DNA of 64,000 nucleotides from NCBI RefSeq assembly GCF_029626025.1, contig NZ_JARUBF010000001.1, positions 4,744,001 through 4,808,000 of the forward strand, read 5' to 3'. The position numbers and the translations under genes are program-made. The notes under the pieces were generated by a model. The model was not told where the DNA came from. It made no database searches and saw nothing but the letters and a program-made list of their open reading frames with translations. Of the stretch, positions 1-9,302 are shown in pieces. Source of the DNA: Solwaraspora sp. WMMD406. GTDB taxonomy: Bacteria > Actinomycetota > Actinomycetes > Mycobacteriales > Micromonosporaceae. The stretch's first letter is position 1, and every line of letters begins with the position of its first letter.

Positions 1-318
1 CGGCAGCGGCGCGGCCTCCGACAGCACGGTCAACTCGGTCGCGGTCACCTCGACCTCGCCGGTGGCCAGCTCCGGGTTGTCGTTGCCCTCCGGACGGCGG
101 TCGACGGTGCCGGTCACCCGGACGCAGAACTCGTTGCGCAGCGCGTGCGCCAGCTGCATCTCCTCGCGGAACACCACCTGCACCACGCCGGAGGCGTCGC
201 GCAGGTCGACGAAGATGACACCGCCGTGGTCGCGCCGGCGGGCCACCCAACCAGCGAGCGTCACCGTCGTGCCGGCGTGCGTCGCGCGCAGGCTGCCGGC
301 GTCATGGGTACGAATCAC
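1..318 (-). CDS. aspS: Aspartyl-tRNA synthetase, N-terminal fragment (cut by window edge)
   Basis: This is the 5' end of a class II aminoacyl-tRNA synthetase that charges tRNA-Asp in the cytoplasm. About 106 residues are visible and the gene runs off the left edge. The residues form the OB-fold anticodon-binding domain: the family opening [11 protein letters not shown], then [19 protein letters not shown] and VVQVVFREE. The GTG at 318 is chosen because it gives the usual short start and has GAGGAG about 10 nt upstream. An in-frame ATG at 360 would add 14 residues. It diverges from the antiporter at 452. Confidence 0.93.
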   Translation of the reverse strand, partial: MIRTHDAGSLRATHAGTTVTLAGWVARRRDHGGVIFVDLRDASGVVQVVFREEMQLAHALRNEFCVRVTGTVDRRPEGNDNPELATGEVEVTATELTVLSEAAPLP

Positions 319-451
319 GGCACGGAACTCCTCATCGCGGGTACGGACTGCATCCCGCATTGTGTCAGCCCGTCCGGTGGGCGTCCGCGCCGATCCCGGC
401 CGGCCGGCATACCATCACCGGGCCTGCCACCCTGGTGTCCGCGGAGTCGCC

Positions 452-1705
452 ATGCTGCTGTTGAGTTTCGCCGCCGTACTGCTGCTCGCCGTGCTGCTGT
501 CGGCGCTGGCGCATCGGACGATCCTGTCCACGGCGGCGCTGTTCCTGGTGGCCGGCTTCCTGCTCGGGCCGGAAACCACCGGTGTGTTGGACGTGGGTGC
601 CGACTCGTCGATCGTCAACACCCTGGCCGAGCTGGCGCTGTTCGCCGTCCTGTTCACCGACGGCATGCGGGTCGGCTGGCAGGATCTGCGCTCGGCCTGG
701 CGGCTGCCTGGCCGGGCCCTGGGCTGGGGACTGCCGCTCACCCTGGTGATCACCGCGCTGCTGGCCCACTACGTCGCCGGACTGGGCTGGGCCGAGTCCC
801 TGCTGATCGGCGCCGTGCTGGCCCCGACCGACCCGGTGTTCGCCGCCGCGCTGGTCGGCAACGAGAAGGTGCCGTACCGGCTGCGGCATCTGCTCAACGT
901 CGAGTCCGGGGTCAACGACGGCCTCGCGCTGCCGTTCGTGATCCTGTTCTTGGCGATCGCCACCGGCTCCGGTGACCTGCACCTCGACGAACTGGCCACC
1001 GAACTCGCCGTCGGCCTGGTCATCGGGGTCGCCGTACCGGCGGCCGCCATTGCCCTGGAACGGACCCGGTGGTTCGCCGCGTCGGCCCTGTACGCGCCGC
1101 TCAACGGGGTGGCCATCGGACTGCTGGTGCTGGCGCTCGGCCAGGCCACCCACGGCAACCTGTTCCTGGCCGCGTTCGCCGCCGGCAGCACCATCGCCAC
1201 CTTCGGCCCCCGTCAGCGGGCGGCCTTCGAACACTTCGGCGAAACCGTCTCCGAGCTGTTGAAGCTGGCCGCGCTGCTGGTCTTCGGCGCGCTGATCTCG
1301 ATCGAGTTCCTCGGCGAGATCTCCTGGCCGGGATGGGTCTTCGCGGTGCTGGCCATCTTCGTCGCCCGGCCGGTGGCGCTGGCGATCGCGTTCCTGCGCT
1401 CCGGGCTCGCGCCCCGGGAACAGGCGGCGGCCATGTGGTTCGGCCCGAAGGGCTTCGCCTCGGTGGTGTACGGCCTGATCGTGCTCAAGTCCGGGATCGA
1501 CGCCGCCGACGAGGTGTTCCACCTGGTCGCCCTGACCATCGTGCTCTCCATCCTGCTGCACTCGTCGACCGACGTGGTGATCGCCAACGCCTTCGACGAC
1601 GAACGGGACACCCCGGCCTGGCACGAGCGCTTCCGCCGTACCCGTACCACGCCCGACCCGCCGACGCCTGAAGCCACTCACCCGGACGGGGGCCATCCGA
1701 GCTGA
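452..1705 (+). CDS. CPA1-family cation/proton antiporter
   Basis: A 417-residue integral membrane protein of the NhaP/CPA1 monovalent cation:proton antiporter family, exchanging Na+ or K+ for H+ at the cytoplasmic membrane. Hydrophobic helices follow one another from residue 1 (LLLSFAAVLLLAVLLSALA) to near residue 370. The APTDPVFAAALVGNE and NVESGVNDGLALPFV stretches are the conserved unwound-helix and transport-site region of the family. The C-terminal tail of about 50 residues is hydrophilic. The ATG at 452 is the first start that gives a direct membrane entry; the open frame further upstream overlaps aspS antisense and is not family-like. The transported ion cannot be told from sequence. 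Confidence 0.9.
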   Translation: MLLLSFAAVLLLAVLLSALAHRTILSTAALFLVAGFLLGPETTGVLDVGADSSIVNTLAELALFAVLFTDGMRVGWQDLRSAWRLPGRALGWGLPLTLVITALLAHYVAGLGWAESLLIGAVLAPTDPVFAAALVGNEKVPYRLRHLLNVESGVNDGLALPFVILFLAIATGSGDLHLDELATELAVGLVIGVAVPAAAIALERTRWFAASALYAPLNGVAIGLLVLALGQATHGNLFLAAFAAGSTIATFGPRQRAAFEHFGETVSELLKLAALLVFGALISIEFLGEISWPGWVFAVLAIFVARPVALAIAFLRSGLAPREQAAAMWFGPKGFASVVYGLIVLKSGIDAADEVFHLVALTIVLSILLHSSTDVVIANAFDDERDTPAWHERFRRTRTTPDPPTPEATHPDGGHPS

Positions 1706-1730
1706 CGTCGAATGGCCCCGTCGCAGGCCC

Positions 1731-2486
1731 TCACCCCGGGATCTTCCATGCGTCCATGCGCAGGCTGACGTCCCCGTCAGGGGAGTCCCCGGTGATTTCC
1801 AACAGCACGACAAGCTGTGCCCTGCCCGAGTTGACGGCTGCGGCACGGCTCGTCCAGAGGCAGAGCACCACACCTTGCTGCACCGGCACCTGCGCCTCGG
1901 CGCCGAGCGGGGCCATGCGGATCTGTTCCGAGCAGTCATGCGGAGTGAGCCCTGGTCCGTCGACCTTGCTGCCGCGTACGTCCCGGCCGAGCACCAGGTT
2001 GGCCTGCGGGTTGCCGTAAGAGGCCCGCAGCGTGATGTCCGCCTCGGACGACGGCACGTCGGCCCGCGGCTCGTCCAGGTCGGCGTGCATGCTGGTGTTG
2101 TTGCCGGATACCCGCAGCGTCAGTAGCTGCTGCGGGTAGTGGATCGCGTACTGAGTCTGCGCGTCGAGCGTCGGCTGCGCGGTCGGATCGACCGACGGCA
2201 CACCGTCGGGCGGTCCAGAGGGCTCCGGCCCGTCCGGCGTCGCGGAGGCCTCGATCGTCGGCTTCGCGCCCGGCTCCGACCCACCGCCACCGCCGTCCCG
2301 TGCAGTCATCGCATCGACCTCGCCCGCCGTCTGTAGAGCGATCACTATCGACGTGGCGGCGAGCGCCAACGCGACCACCGCGAGCACCACCGACACCGCG
2401 ACCAGCAGCCGCTGGAGCCGGCCGGTCGGTCGCCGCGACGAAGAGGCACTGGAAATCGTCGACGGGCTGTCTCCAGAAATCGACAT
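1731..2486 (-). CDS. Hypothetical membrane-anchored protein with a proline-rich linker
   Basis: A 251-residue protein that I do not recognise. The cytoplasmic N-terminus is short (about 30 residues, Ser/Arg-rich), followed by one transmembrane segment (about residues 33-57, VAVSVVLAVVALALAATSIVIAL). A Pro/Gly/Ala linker (about 65-110) then leads to a probably extracytoplasmic beta-rich domain that contains two cysteines (HDCSEQI and VVLCLW), possibly a disulfide. The ATG at 2486 has GGAGGAG six bases upstream. It is convergent with the antiporter and divergent from a similarly built protein at 2666, so the two may share a promoter region and work together at the cell surface. No function is assigned. 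Confidence 0.7.
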   Translation of the reverse strand: MSISGDSPSTISSASSSRRPTGRLQRLLVAVSVVLAVVALALAATSIVIALQTAGEVDAMTARDGGGGGSEPGAKPTIEASATPDGPEPSGPPDGVPSVDPTAQPTLDAQTQYAIHYPQQLLTLRVSGNNTSMHADLDEPRADVPSSEADITLRASYGNPQANLVLGRDVRGSKVDGPGLTPHDCSEQIRMAPLGAEAQVPVQQGVVLCLWTSRAAAVNSGRAQLVVLLEITGDSPDGDVSLRMDAWKIPG

Positions 2487-2665
2487 CTGACTCCTCCATA
2501 CGCCATCGGCCAGGGACGGCCGACAATCACTCAGAGACCTCACCAGCCGCGCGCACCGTCCGACCGCCGACGTACTCGGAGAGGTCACCGAGCCAGTTGA
2601 TTGATCGAGTAGTGCAATGGTGGCACGGCGCCACAATCATCTTCCGCGACCCCGATGGACGAACC

Positions 2666-3349
2666 ATGCCTGACAATGGCAAATCCGCAGGTGAAGACCC
2701 TGGCCGACCACGTCGGCGGGTGCGGAGAGCATCCGAACGGCTGGCGTTGGCCGGCCTGGTGGTCACCGTAGTGGGGGTGATCGTCGCAGTGTTCGCCTGG
2801 CGCTTTCCAGTCGTACAACAGGCGACACCAGCGCCGACGGGGTCGATCGATCCATCGGTGACGGTGCCGGCGGGCGCGTCGCCCGGCGCTCCTCAGGACG
2901 GTTCACCGGCCACGACCGGGGTCGAATACCTTTCCGCGCTCCCAGCTCATGCTGGCACCACCAATCTGACGGAACTTCCACGCGAGCTACGGAAGACCGC
3001 CGGATTCGAACGAGCCATCGTGATCAAATGCCCGAGCAACCAGAGCAATGACAAGATCAGCGAGGTCACTTATCAGCTCTTCGGTCGATTCGACACGTTC
3101 CAGGCGACTGTTCGGCCGTATTTCGAGAGCCAGCCGGATGCCCGGATGCACGTCGAGGTCCTAGTCGGCGAACGCACTCGCGACGGCGGCCTGGCGTGGG
3201 CAGTCGGCGGGGGACAGTACGAAGCGAACGCCGAAGAGCCCAAACCGGTCAGCGCGGTCGTCGAGGGGATGCAGGAGCTAGAGATCCAGGTGCAGTGCCA
3301 GCTGCCGGACGGGGTGGCGATCCTGGTCGACGCCGCCTTGTACGAGTGA
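2666..3349 (+). CDS. Hypothetical membrane-anchored protein, possible NPCBM-like extracellular domain
   Basis: A 227-residue protein with a charged N-terminus (about 30 residues), one transmembrane helix (LALAGLVVTVVGVIVAVFAW), a Pro/Ser/Ala linker, and a domain from about residue 88 to the end. That domain begins VEYLSALP and contains FERAIVIKCPSNQ and a C-terminal LEIQVQCQLP. The YLS-LP opening and the alternating pattern faintly recall NPCBM/NEW2-type carbohydrate-binding domains, but this is a guess. Two cysteines could form a disulfide outside the cell. The start at 2666 has only a weak ribosome-binding site. It is divergent from 1731-2486, which has the same architecture. Confidence 0.65.
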   Translation: MPDNGKSAGEDPGRPRRRVRRASERLALAGLVVTVVGVIVAVFAWRFPVVQQATPAPTGSIDPSVTVPAGASPGAPQDGSPATTGVEYLSALPAHAGTTNLTELPRELRKTAGFERAIVIKCPSNQSNDKISEVTYQLFGRFDTFQATVRPYFESQPDARMHVEVLVGERTRDGGLAWAVGGGQYEANAEEPKPVSAVVEGMQELEIQVQCQLPDGVAILVDAALYE

Positions 3350-3350
3350 C

Positions 3351-3381
3351 CGACCCCGCCCTAGCTGCGCAGGTGGGGTCG
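3351..3381. terminator. Hairpin after the 2666-3349 gene
   Basis: CGACCCCGCC pairs with GGTGGGGTCG over ten positions (one G-T wobble) across an 11-nt loop, starting one base after the stop codon. There is no T-tract, as is common in high-GC actinomycetes. It may insulate the urease operon from upstream reading. Confidence 0.5.
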
Positions 3382-3408
3382 CCGGCCCAGTGAGTCGGAT
3401 ACGAGTAC

Positions 3409-3424
3409 GTAACGTGATTGAAAT
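3409..3424 (+). promoter_or_regulatory. Candidate GlnR box upstream of ureA
   Basis: The motif GTAAC-N6-GAAAT matches the actinomycete GlnR a-site/b-site pattern (gTnAC-N6-GaAAC) at nine of ten defined positions. It ends 57 nt before the ureA start. GlnR is the global nitrogen regulator of streptomycetes and mycobacteria, and urease is one of its known targets. The assignment rests on the motif and context only. Confidence 0.45.
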
Positions 3425-3481
3425 GTCAGAATGCCAGCATCTGGCACGACCCAGGTCTCGATCGCTCATGGAGGTCCGGTT

Positions 3482-3784
3482 TTGTTTCTCACCCGGCACG
3501 AGCAGGAGCGACTGCTCATCCACGTCGCAGCGGACGTGGCCTGGAAACGCCGTGAGAGGGGCATCCGGCTCAACCACCCGGAGGCGACCGCGGTGATCAC
3601 CGCCTTCCTGTTGGAAGGTGCCCGGGACGGCCGCAGCGTGGCGGAGCTGATGGAGGCCGGGCGTCACGTGCTCGGCCGCGAGGACGTGCTCGACGGAGTG
3701 CCGGAGATGCTCCCCGAGGTGCAGGTGGAAGCCACCTTCCCCGACGGGACCAAGCTGGTGACCGTACACGAGCCGATCTCCTAG
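3482..3784 (+). CDS. ureA: Urease subunit gamma
   Basis: UreA, the 100-residue small subunit of the nickel urease that hydrolyses urea to ammonia and carbamate in the cytoplasm. [25 protein letters not shown] and the C-terminal [20 protein letters not shown] are classic. The TTG start at 3482 is chosen because GGAGGT lies seven bases upstream and because it gives the family length of 100 residues; the longer open frame from 3431 adds an unrelated leader. It is first in ureABCFGD, with the ureB ribosome-binding site overlapping its stop codon. Confidence 0.96.
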   Translation: MFLTRHEQERLLIHVAADVAWKRRERGIRLNHPEATAVITAFLLEGARDGRSVAELMEAGRHVLGREDVLDGVPEMLPEVQVEATFPDGTKLVTVHEPIS

Positions 3785-3792
3785 GAGCGCAA

Positions 3793-4194
3793 GTGAGTGC
3801 ACCACCCACGCCGTCGGGCACCGACGGCGGCCCAGTCGTTCCCGGCGAAGTCATCCCCGGCGACCGGCCGATCGTCCTCAACTCCGGTCGGCCGGTGCTG
3901 ACCCTGGCCGTGGTCAACACCGGGGACCGGCCGGTGCAGGTCGGTTCGCACTACCACTTCGCCGAGGCCAATCCGGCGCTGGACTTCGACCGGGCCGCCG
4001 CCTGGGGTCACCGGCTGGCGGTGGCCGCCGGCACGTCGGTACGGTTCGAGCCCGGCGTGGACCGCGAGGTCACCCTGGTGCCGTTCGGCGGTCGGCGGAT
4101 CGTGGCCGGCCTGCGCGGCGAATGCGCCGGCGAGTTGGACGGACGGGGCCCGGCCACGGCGGCGGGCACCGACGAGGCGGGAGGCCCGGCGTGA
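3793..4194 (+). CDS. ureB: Urease subunit beta
   Basis: A 133-residue UreB. The core (about residues 17-110) carries [18 protein letters not shown], the conserved [36 protein letters not shown] region, and [16 protein letters not shown]. The N-terminal 15 and C-terminal 20 residues are Gly/Ala/Thr-rich extensions beyond the usual length of about 105. The GTG start has AGGAGC straddling the ureA stop. It ends in a GTGA overlap with ureC, so the two are translationally coupled. It forms the (alpha-beta-gamma)3 urease with its neighbours. Confidence 0.96.
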   Translation: MSAPPTPSGTDGGPVVPGEVIPGDRPIVLNSGRPVLTLAVVNTGDRPVQVGSHYHFAEANPALDFDRAAAWGHRLAVAAGTSVRFEPGVDREVTLVPFGGRRIVAGLRGECAGELDGRGPATAAGTDEAGGPA

Positions 4195-5930
4195 GCACCC
4201 TGGACCGACGGCGGTACGCCGCCCTGCTGGGACCGACCGCCGGTGACCGGATCCGGCTGGCCGACACCAACCTGCTGATCGAGGTCGAGGAGGACCGCTG
4301 CGCGCCGCGCGGCGCCGACGGCACCCCCGCGTACGGCGACGAGGTGGTCTTCGGCGGTGGCAAGGTGATCCGCGAGTCGATGGGTCAGTCCCGGGCGACC
4401 CGCGCCGAGGGCGCCCCGGACACGGTGATCACCGGTGTGGTGGTGCTGGACCACTGGGGCATCGTCAAGGCCGACGTCGGCATCCGCGACGGCCGGATCG
4501 TGGCGCTCGGCAAGGCCGGCAACCCGGACACCATGGACGGCGTACATCCGGATCTGGTGATCGGGCCGGGCACCGAGATCATCGCCGGCAACGGCAAGAT
4601 CCTCACCGCCGGGGCGATCGACAGCCACGTCCATCTGATCTGTCCGCAGGTCCTGGAGACGGCGCTGGCCAGCGGCGTCACCACGATCATGGGTGGCGGG
4701 ACCGGACCGGCCGAGGGCACCAAGGCGACCACGGTCACCCCGGGTCCGTGGCATCTGGGCATGATGTTCGCCGCGCTGGACCCGTGGCCGGTCAACGTGC
4801 TGCTGCTCGGCAAGGGCAACACGGTCAGCGAAGACTCGATGTGGGAGCAGCTGCGCGGCGGTGCCGGCGGCTTCAAGCTGCACGAGGACTGGGGCACCAC
4901 GCCGGCGGCGATCGACGCCTGTCTGCGGGTGGCCGACGCGTCCGGGGTCCAGGTGGCGATCCACACCGACACCCTCAACGAAGCCGGGTACGTCGAGTCG
5001 ACGCTGGCGGCGATCGCCGGCCGGTCGATTCACGCGTACCACACCGAAGGGGCCGGTGGCGGGCACGCGCCGGACATCATGCGGGTGGCGGCCGAGCCGA
5101 ACGTGCTGCCGTCGTCGACCAACCCGACCCGCCCGCACACCCGTAACACCCTCGACGAGCACCTCGACATGCTGATGGTCTGCCACCATCTCAATCCGAG
5201 CGTGCCGGAGGACCTGGCGTTCGCCGAGAGCCGGATCCGGCCGTCCACGATGGCCGGTGAGGACATCCTGCACGACCTGGGCGCGATCTCGATGATCGGC
5301 TCTGACTCGCAGGCGATGGGCCGGGTCGGCGAGGTGATCCTGCGGACCTGGCAGACGGCGCACGTGATGAAGGCTCGCCGGGGCGCGTTGCCCGGCGACG
5401 GCGCCGCCGACAACATGCGGGCCCGGCGGTACGTCGCCAAGTACACGATCTGTCCGGCGGTGGCGCACGGCCTGGAAGGCGAGATCGGCTCGGTGGAGCC
5501 GGGCAAGCTGGCTGACCTGGTGCTGTGGGATCCGGTCTTCTTCGGCGTACGGCCGCAGGTGGTGATCAAAGGCGGCATGATCGCCTGGGCGCAGATGGGT
5601 GACGCGAACGCGTCGATTCCGACCCCGCAGCCGATGCTGCCGAGGCCGATGTTCGGCGCGTACGGCACCGTTCCGGCCGCGACCAGCCTGGCGTTCGTGG
5701 CCCCGGTGGCGATCGACGACAACCTCGGTGACCGGCTCAACGGGGTCCGCCGCCGGCTCGCCCCGGTGGCCGACACCCGGGGTCGGGGCAAGGCGGACAT
5801 GCCGCTCAACGACGCCACCCCACGGATCGAGATCGACGCGGACACCTTCACCGTCCGGATCGACGGGGAGACCGTGGAGGCGGCTCCGGCGACGGAGCTG
5901 CCGATGGCTCAGCGCTACTTCCTGTTCTGA
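4191..5930 (+). CDS. ureC: Urease subunit alpha (catalytic)
   Basis: The 579-residue catalytic subunit with the di-nickel centre. All active-site elements are visible: the H-x-H metal pair in [10 protein letters not shown] (about residues 146-148), the lysine that is carbamylated in [10 protein letters not shown] (about 229), IHTDTLNE and [12 protein letters not shown] with further nickel or substrate histidines, the mobile-flap histidines in [22 protein letters not shown], and SDSQAMGR with the aspartate ligand. The GTG start overlaps the ureB stop. Length and motifs suggest a fully active enzyme. In this window it would also receive urea made by the guanidine hydrolase at 16.9 kb and imported by Urt at 25.6-30.5 kb. 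Confidence 0.98.
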   Translation: MSTLDRRRYAALLGPTAGDRIRLADTNLLIEVEEDRCAPRGADGTPAYGDEVVFGGGKVIRESMGQSRATRAEGAPDTVITGVVVLDHWGIVKADVGIRDGRIVALGKAGNPDTMDGVHPDLVIGPGTEIIAGNGKILTAGAIDSHVHLICPQVLETALASGVTTIMGGGTGPAEGTKATTVTPGPWHLGMMFAALDPWPVNVLLLGKGNTVSEDSMWEQLRGGAGGFKLHEDWGTTPAAIDACLRVADASGVQVAIHTDTLNEAGYVESTLAAIAGRSIHAYHTEGAGGGHAPDIMRVAAEPNVLPSSTNPTRPHTRNTLDEHLDMLMVCHHLNPSVPEDLAFAESRIRPSTMAGEDILHDLGAISMIGSDSQAMGRVGEVILRTWQTAHVMKARRGALPGDGAADNMRARRYVAKYTICPAVAHGLEGEIGSVEPGKLADLVLWDPVFFGVRPQVVIKGGMIAWAQMGDANASIPTPQPMLPRPMFGAYGTVPAATSLAFVAPVAIDDNLGDRLNGVRRRLAPVADTRGRGKADMPLNDATPRIEIDADTFTVRIDGETVEAAPATELPMAQRYFLF

Positions 5931-5982
5931 TGACCGGCCGACGTGCGATGACTGGCCGACGTGCGATGAGCGGCCGGCTTCC
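5929..5982 (+). repeat. Three tandem 18-bp repeats between ureC and ureF
   Basis: Three head-to-tail 18-bp units start inside the ureC stop codon. The first two differ at one base (GATGACCGGCCGACGTGC and GATGACTGGCCGACGTGC); the third is more diverged at its 3' end. They fill most of the ureC-ureF gap. The unit length is a multiple of three and the ureF frame stays open through them. Confidence 0.8.
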
Positions 5983-5997
5983 GACGACCGGTGGAGC

Positions 5998-6678
5998 ATG
6001 AGCGGGCTCGCCACGCTGCTGGTGCTCGCCGACGGCCGGTTGCCGTCCGGCGCGCACGCGCACTCCAGCGGTCTGGAGGCGGCGGTGGTCGCCGGCCGGG
6101 TCAAGGACCTGGACACCCTGGCCGGGTTCCTGACCGGGCGGCTGGCCACCGGTGGGCGCACCGCCGCCGCGTTCGCGGCTGCCGCGGCCGGCGCACCGAC
6201 CTCCGACGCCGCCTCCGGGGGCGCGACGGCCAGGCTGGACGCGCTCGACGACGGGCTCGACGCCCGTACCCCGTCGCCGGCGCTGCGCCGCGCGTCGCGG
6301 ACCCAGGGCCGGGCGTTGCTGCGGGCCGGCCGGGGCATCTGGGCGATGCCGGCCGGCGGCCGACGGGACCGCCACCAGCCGGTGGCGCTCGGCGTGGTGA
6401 CCGCCGCCGCCGGGCTCGGTCCGGCGCAGGCGGCGCTGACCGCCGCGTACGGTGCGGTCACCGGCCCGGCCAGCGCCGCCGTGCGGCTGCTCGGCCTCGA
6501 CCCGTACGCGGTGCACGGGCTGCTGGCCCGGCTCGCCCCGCAGATCGACGCGGTCGCCGCCGAAACGGCGGCCATGGCGGACTGGCCGGTCGACGACCTG
6601 CCCGCCGGGTCGGCCCCGATCCCGGAGGTCGACGCCGAACACCATGCCACCTGGGAGGTGCGTCTCTTTGCGTCCTGA
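5998..6678 (+). CDS. ureF: Urease accessory protein UreF
   Basis: A 226-residue all-alpha accessory protein that binds UreD and recruits UreG for nickel insertion into apo-urease. The N-terminus [24 protein letters not shown] is the family signature, followed by the helical core and the C-terminal [20 protein letters not shown]. The ATG at 5998 is used because homologous residues begin at once; the upstream in-frame stretch is the 18-bp repeat. There is no strong ribosome-binding site, so expression probably depends on coupling with ureC. The 3' end overlaps ureG. Confidence 0.92.
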   Translation: MSGLATLLVLADGRLPSGAHAHSSGLEAAVVAGRVKDLDTLAGFLTGRLATGGRTAAAFAAAAAGAPTSDAASGGATARLDALDDGLDARTPSPALRRASRTQGRALLRAGRGIWAMPAGGRRDRHQPVALGVVTAAAGLGPAQAALTAAYGAVTGPASAAVRLLGLDPYAVHGLLARLAPQIDAVAAETAAMADWPVDDLPAGSAPIPEVDAEHHATWEVRLFAS

Positions 6679-7453
6679 ACCTCACGTCCATGCCACCGGC
6701 GATGCCGCCGAACCGCACGCGCACGTCGGCGGGAGCGTCCCGCACGTACACGACGAAGGCGAGGTGCCGCACACCCACCCGGAGCCGGGCGTCGACCCGC
6801 ACCCGCCGAGGGTGCCCGACGGCTCCCCCGCCCTGCGGATCGGCATCGGCGGGCCGGTCGGCTCCGGCAAGACGGCGCTGGTCGCCGCGCTGTGCCGGGC
6901 GCTCGCCGACGAGCTGCGGCTCGCCGTGGTCACCAACGACATCTACACCACGGAGGACGCCGATTTCCTGCTGCGCAACGGGGTGTTGCCGGCGGAGCGG
7001 GTCCGGGCGGTGGAGACCGGCTGCTGCCCGCACACGGCGATCCGGGACGACATCTCGGCCAACCTGGACGCGATCGAGGAGCTGTCCGAGCAGTTGGGCA
7101 CGCTCGACCTGGTGCTGGTGGAGTCTGGTGGCGACAACCTGACGGCCACGTTCAGCCGGGGCCTGGTCGATCAGCAGATCTTCGTGGTCGACGTGGCCGG
7201 CGGCGACAAGGTGCCGCGTAAGGGCGGGCCGGGGGTCAGCACCGCCGACCTGCTGGTGATCAACAAGACGGATCTGGCGCCGCTGGTCAACGCCGATCTG
7301 TCGGTGATGCAGCGTGACGCCGCCGCCCGCCGGGGCGATCTGCCGACGGTGTTCCTGTCGCTGGTGCGCGACCCCAAGGCGACGCCGGTCGCGGACTGGA
7401 TCCGGGGGCTGCTGCGCGAGCGGGCCCAGGCGTCGGCGGCGGTCGCCGGCTGA
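6668..7453 (+). CDS. ureG: Urease accessory GTPase UreG with a histidine-rich N-terminus
   Basis: A 261-residue SIMIBI-class GTPase that delivers nickel to urease. The P-loop GPVGSGKT lies at residues 62-69. [13 protein letters not shown], the metal-binding Cys-Pro-His in [20 protein letters not shown] and the NKTD guanine-specificity motif follow. The first 55 residues hold about ten histidines in HxH patterns (PHVH, PHAH, PHVH, PHTH), a likely nickel-storage arm that may stand in for UreE, which is absent here. The TTG at 6668 is chosen because GGGAGGTG lies seven bases upstream; an ATG at 6644 is possible. It overlaps ureF by 11 bases. Confidence 0.94.
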   Translation: MRPEPHVHATGDAAEPHAHVGGSVPHVHDEGEVPHTHPEPGVDPHPPRVPDGSPALRIGIGGPVGSGKTALVAALCRALADELRLAVVTNDIYTTEDADFLLRNGVLPAERVRAVETGCCPHTAIRDDISANLDAIEELSEQLGTLDLVLVESGGDNLTATFSRGLVDQQIFVVDVAGGDKVPRKGGPGVSTADLLVINKTDLAPLVNADLSVMQRDAAARRGDLPTVFLSLVRDPKATPVADWIRGLLRERAQASAAVAG

Positions 7454-7493
7454 TGGGTCGGCACAGCGACCGGTCGGCGAGGGTGAGCGGCTG

Positions 7494-8276
7494 ATGCGCG
7501 CTCGCGCGCGGCTGGTCGCCGAGGTCGACGCCACCGGGCGGACCCGGCTGGCCAGCCTGCGCGGCGAACCGCCGCTGGTGCTGCGCCGCACCGGCCCCCG
7601 GACGGCCGGCGACGGCGACTCCGACGCCGGTGAGGTCGAGGTCCATCTGGTCGGGGCGGCGGCCGGCCCGCTCGCCGGCGACGACCTGCGCCTGGACGTC
7701 GAGGTCGGGGCGGGGGCGCGGTTGTGCCTGCGTACGGTCGCCGCGTCGCTGGCGCTGCCCGGGGCCGGCGGCGGCCGGTCGGTGCTGGAGATGGTGGTCC
7801 GGGTCGCGGCCGGCGGGGCGCTGCGCTGGCTGCCGGAGCCGCTGATCGCCGCCGCCGGCTGTGACCACGTTTCCCGGTCGGTGGTGGAGCTGGCCGACGG
7901 GGCGTCGCTGGTGTGGCGTGAGGAACTGGTCTGCGGGCGGGCCGGCGAACCGTCCGGTGACGCCCGGATCGACACGGTCGTACGGTACGCCGGTCAGACG
8001 TTGCTGCGGACCGACCTGGCGGTGGGGCCGCGCGCGGCCGGCTGGGCCGGACCGGCGGTGCTGGCCGGGGCGAAGGCGACCGGTTCGATGCTGGTCGTGC
8101 GGCCCGAGTGGGCCGACGGTGGGGCACCGACGGCCGCCCCGCTCGGGCCGGGCGCGGCGCTGCTGCCGCTGGCCGGTGGCCCGGCGGTGCTGGTGACGGC
8201 GACCGGGCCGACCGCCCATCAGGTCCGCGCCCACCTCGACCGCGCGGCCGATCAGGCGCCGGCGGCGGTGAGCTGA
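7494..8276 (+). CDS. ureD: Urease accessory protein UreD
   Basis: A 260-residue UreD (UreH) that forms the nickel-relay scaffold with UreF and UreG on apo-urease. It is a beta-rich protein; recognisable parts are RGEPPLVLRRTGP, the GDDLRLDVEVGAGARLCLRTVAASLALPG strand region, and LRWLPEPLIAAAGCDH. It lies last in the cluster, 40 bases after ureG, as in other actinomycete ureABCFGD operons. The ATG has only a weak upstream ribosome-binding site; a slightly earlier non-ATG start cannot be excluded. Confidence 0.9.
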   Translation: MRARARLVAEVDATGRTRLASLRGEPPLVLRRTGPRTAGDGDSDAGEVEVHLVGAAAGPLAGDDLRLDVEVGAGARLCLRTVAASLALPGAGGGRSVLEMVVRVAAGGALRWLPEPLIAAAGCDHVSRSVVELADGASLVWREELVCGRAGEPSGDARIDTVVRYAGQTLLRTDLAVGPRAAGWAGPAVLAGAKATGSMLVVRPEWADGGAPTAAPLGPGAALLPLAGGPAVLVTATGPTAHQVRAHLDRAADQAPAAVS

Positions 8277-8315
8277 CACTGCCGGAGCAGATGTTCACGG
8301 CCGTACGCCGGCTTG

Positions 8316-9173
8316 TCACCGCTGCGCTGCTGCGGACCCGGTCTGGAACTCCTCGGTGCCGAGCACGAGCAGCAGTGCCAGCCGTTCGCGGGCGTCGTCG
8401 TCGGCCGGGGTCAGCACCAGCAGCAGCTGCCGCTGATCGGGCGTGACCAGTGTCTCGCAGTCGAGCAGGAGGCTGCCCACCTGCGGATGGACGACGGTTT
8501 TGCGGTCGGCGCGTCGGACCGCCACCTCGTGGTCGTCCCAGAGTCGCCGGAAGTCGGCGCTTGCTGACCGCAGACGCCCGACGAGCCCGGTGACCATGGG
8601 GTCGCCGCTGCGGCGGCCGGCGGTCGCCCGTAGATCGGCCACCAGCTGACGGGACTGGTGTTCCCACTCCCGCTGCGGGTGGGTGGCACGGGATTCAGGA
8701 TCGGTGAACCATCGGAACACGAGGTAACGCCGGTCGCCGTGGTGGCCGGTCTGGTCTCCGGTGAGCAGCACTGACGCCCGGTTCTGGGCGAGCACCTCTC
8801 CCAGGTCGGACAGCACCAGGGCCGGCGTGTCGCGGAGCCTGTCGAGCATGCGCACCAGGCCGGCGCGGGCCAGGCGGGCTGTCCCGTCGGCGGGTGGTGG
8901 CTGGTGTCCGGCCAGGTGGAACAGGTGGTCGCGTTCGTCGTCGGACAGGCGCAACGCCCGCGACAACGCACCGAGCAACTGGGGCGACGGCTGACTGCTG
9001 CGGCCCTGTTCCAGGCGTACGACGTAGTCCACCGACATGCCGGCGAGCATCGCGACCTCCTCCCGGCGCAGTCCGGTGGTCCGCCGACGCGGACCGTCGG
9101 CAATGCCGACCTCGACCGGGCGGATCGCCCCACGGCGGCGACGCAGGAAGTCGGCGAGCTCAGCACGCTGCAT
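8316..9173 (-). CDS. XRE-family regulator with MmyB-like ligand-binding domain
   Basis: A 285-residue transcription factor. Residues 1-90 form a Cro/C1-type helix-turn-helix (LRREEVAMLAGMSVDYVVRLEQGR). The rest (RMLDRLRDTPALVLSDLGEVLAQNRASVLL to the end) is the MmyB-like sensor domain. Such proteins in actinomycetes usually control an adjacent, divergently read oxidoreductase. That is the arrangement here: the aldo/keto reductase starts 130 bp away on the other strand. Its ligand is not predictable. Confidence 0.9.
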   Translation of the reverse strand: MQRAELADFLRRRRGAIRPVEVGIADGPRRRTTGLRREEVAMLAGMSVDYVVRLEQGRSSQPSPQLLGALSRALRLSDDERDHLFHLAGHQPPPADGTARLARAGLVRMLDRLRDTPALVLSDLGEVLAQNRASVLLTGDQTGHHGDRRYLVFRWFTDPESRATHPQREWEHQSRQLVADLRATAGRRSGDPMVTGLVGRLRSASADFRRLWDDHEVAVRRADRKTVVHPQVGSLLLDCETLVTPDQRQLLLVLTPADDDARERLALLLVLGTEEFQTGSAAAQR

Positions 9174-9302
9174 GGCTCCATACTCGCGCGCGACTGGCTG
9201 ACGAGCCAGGGAGCGGCTCTCCCACGACAGACGCTCCGCTCCCGTACGCCCCGGCTCCGACGCACGGTAGGTGTCACACACGTCGACGACGAAGGGAACA
9301 CC

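Noticed and set aside
4008-6650. 880-residue open frame antisense to ureBCF
   Set aside because: It lies opposite well-conserved urease genes, has shadow-like Arg/His/Gly composition and no recognisable domain. High GC makes such antisense frames common here.
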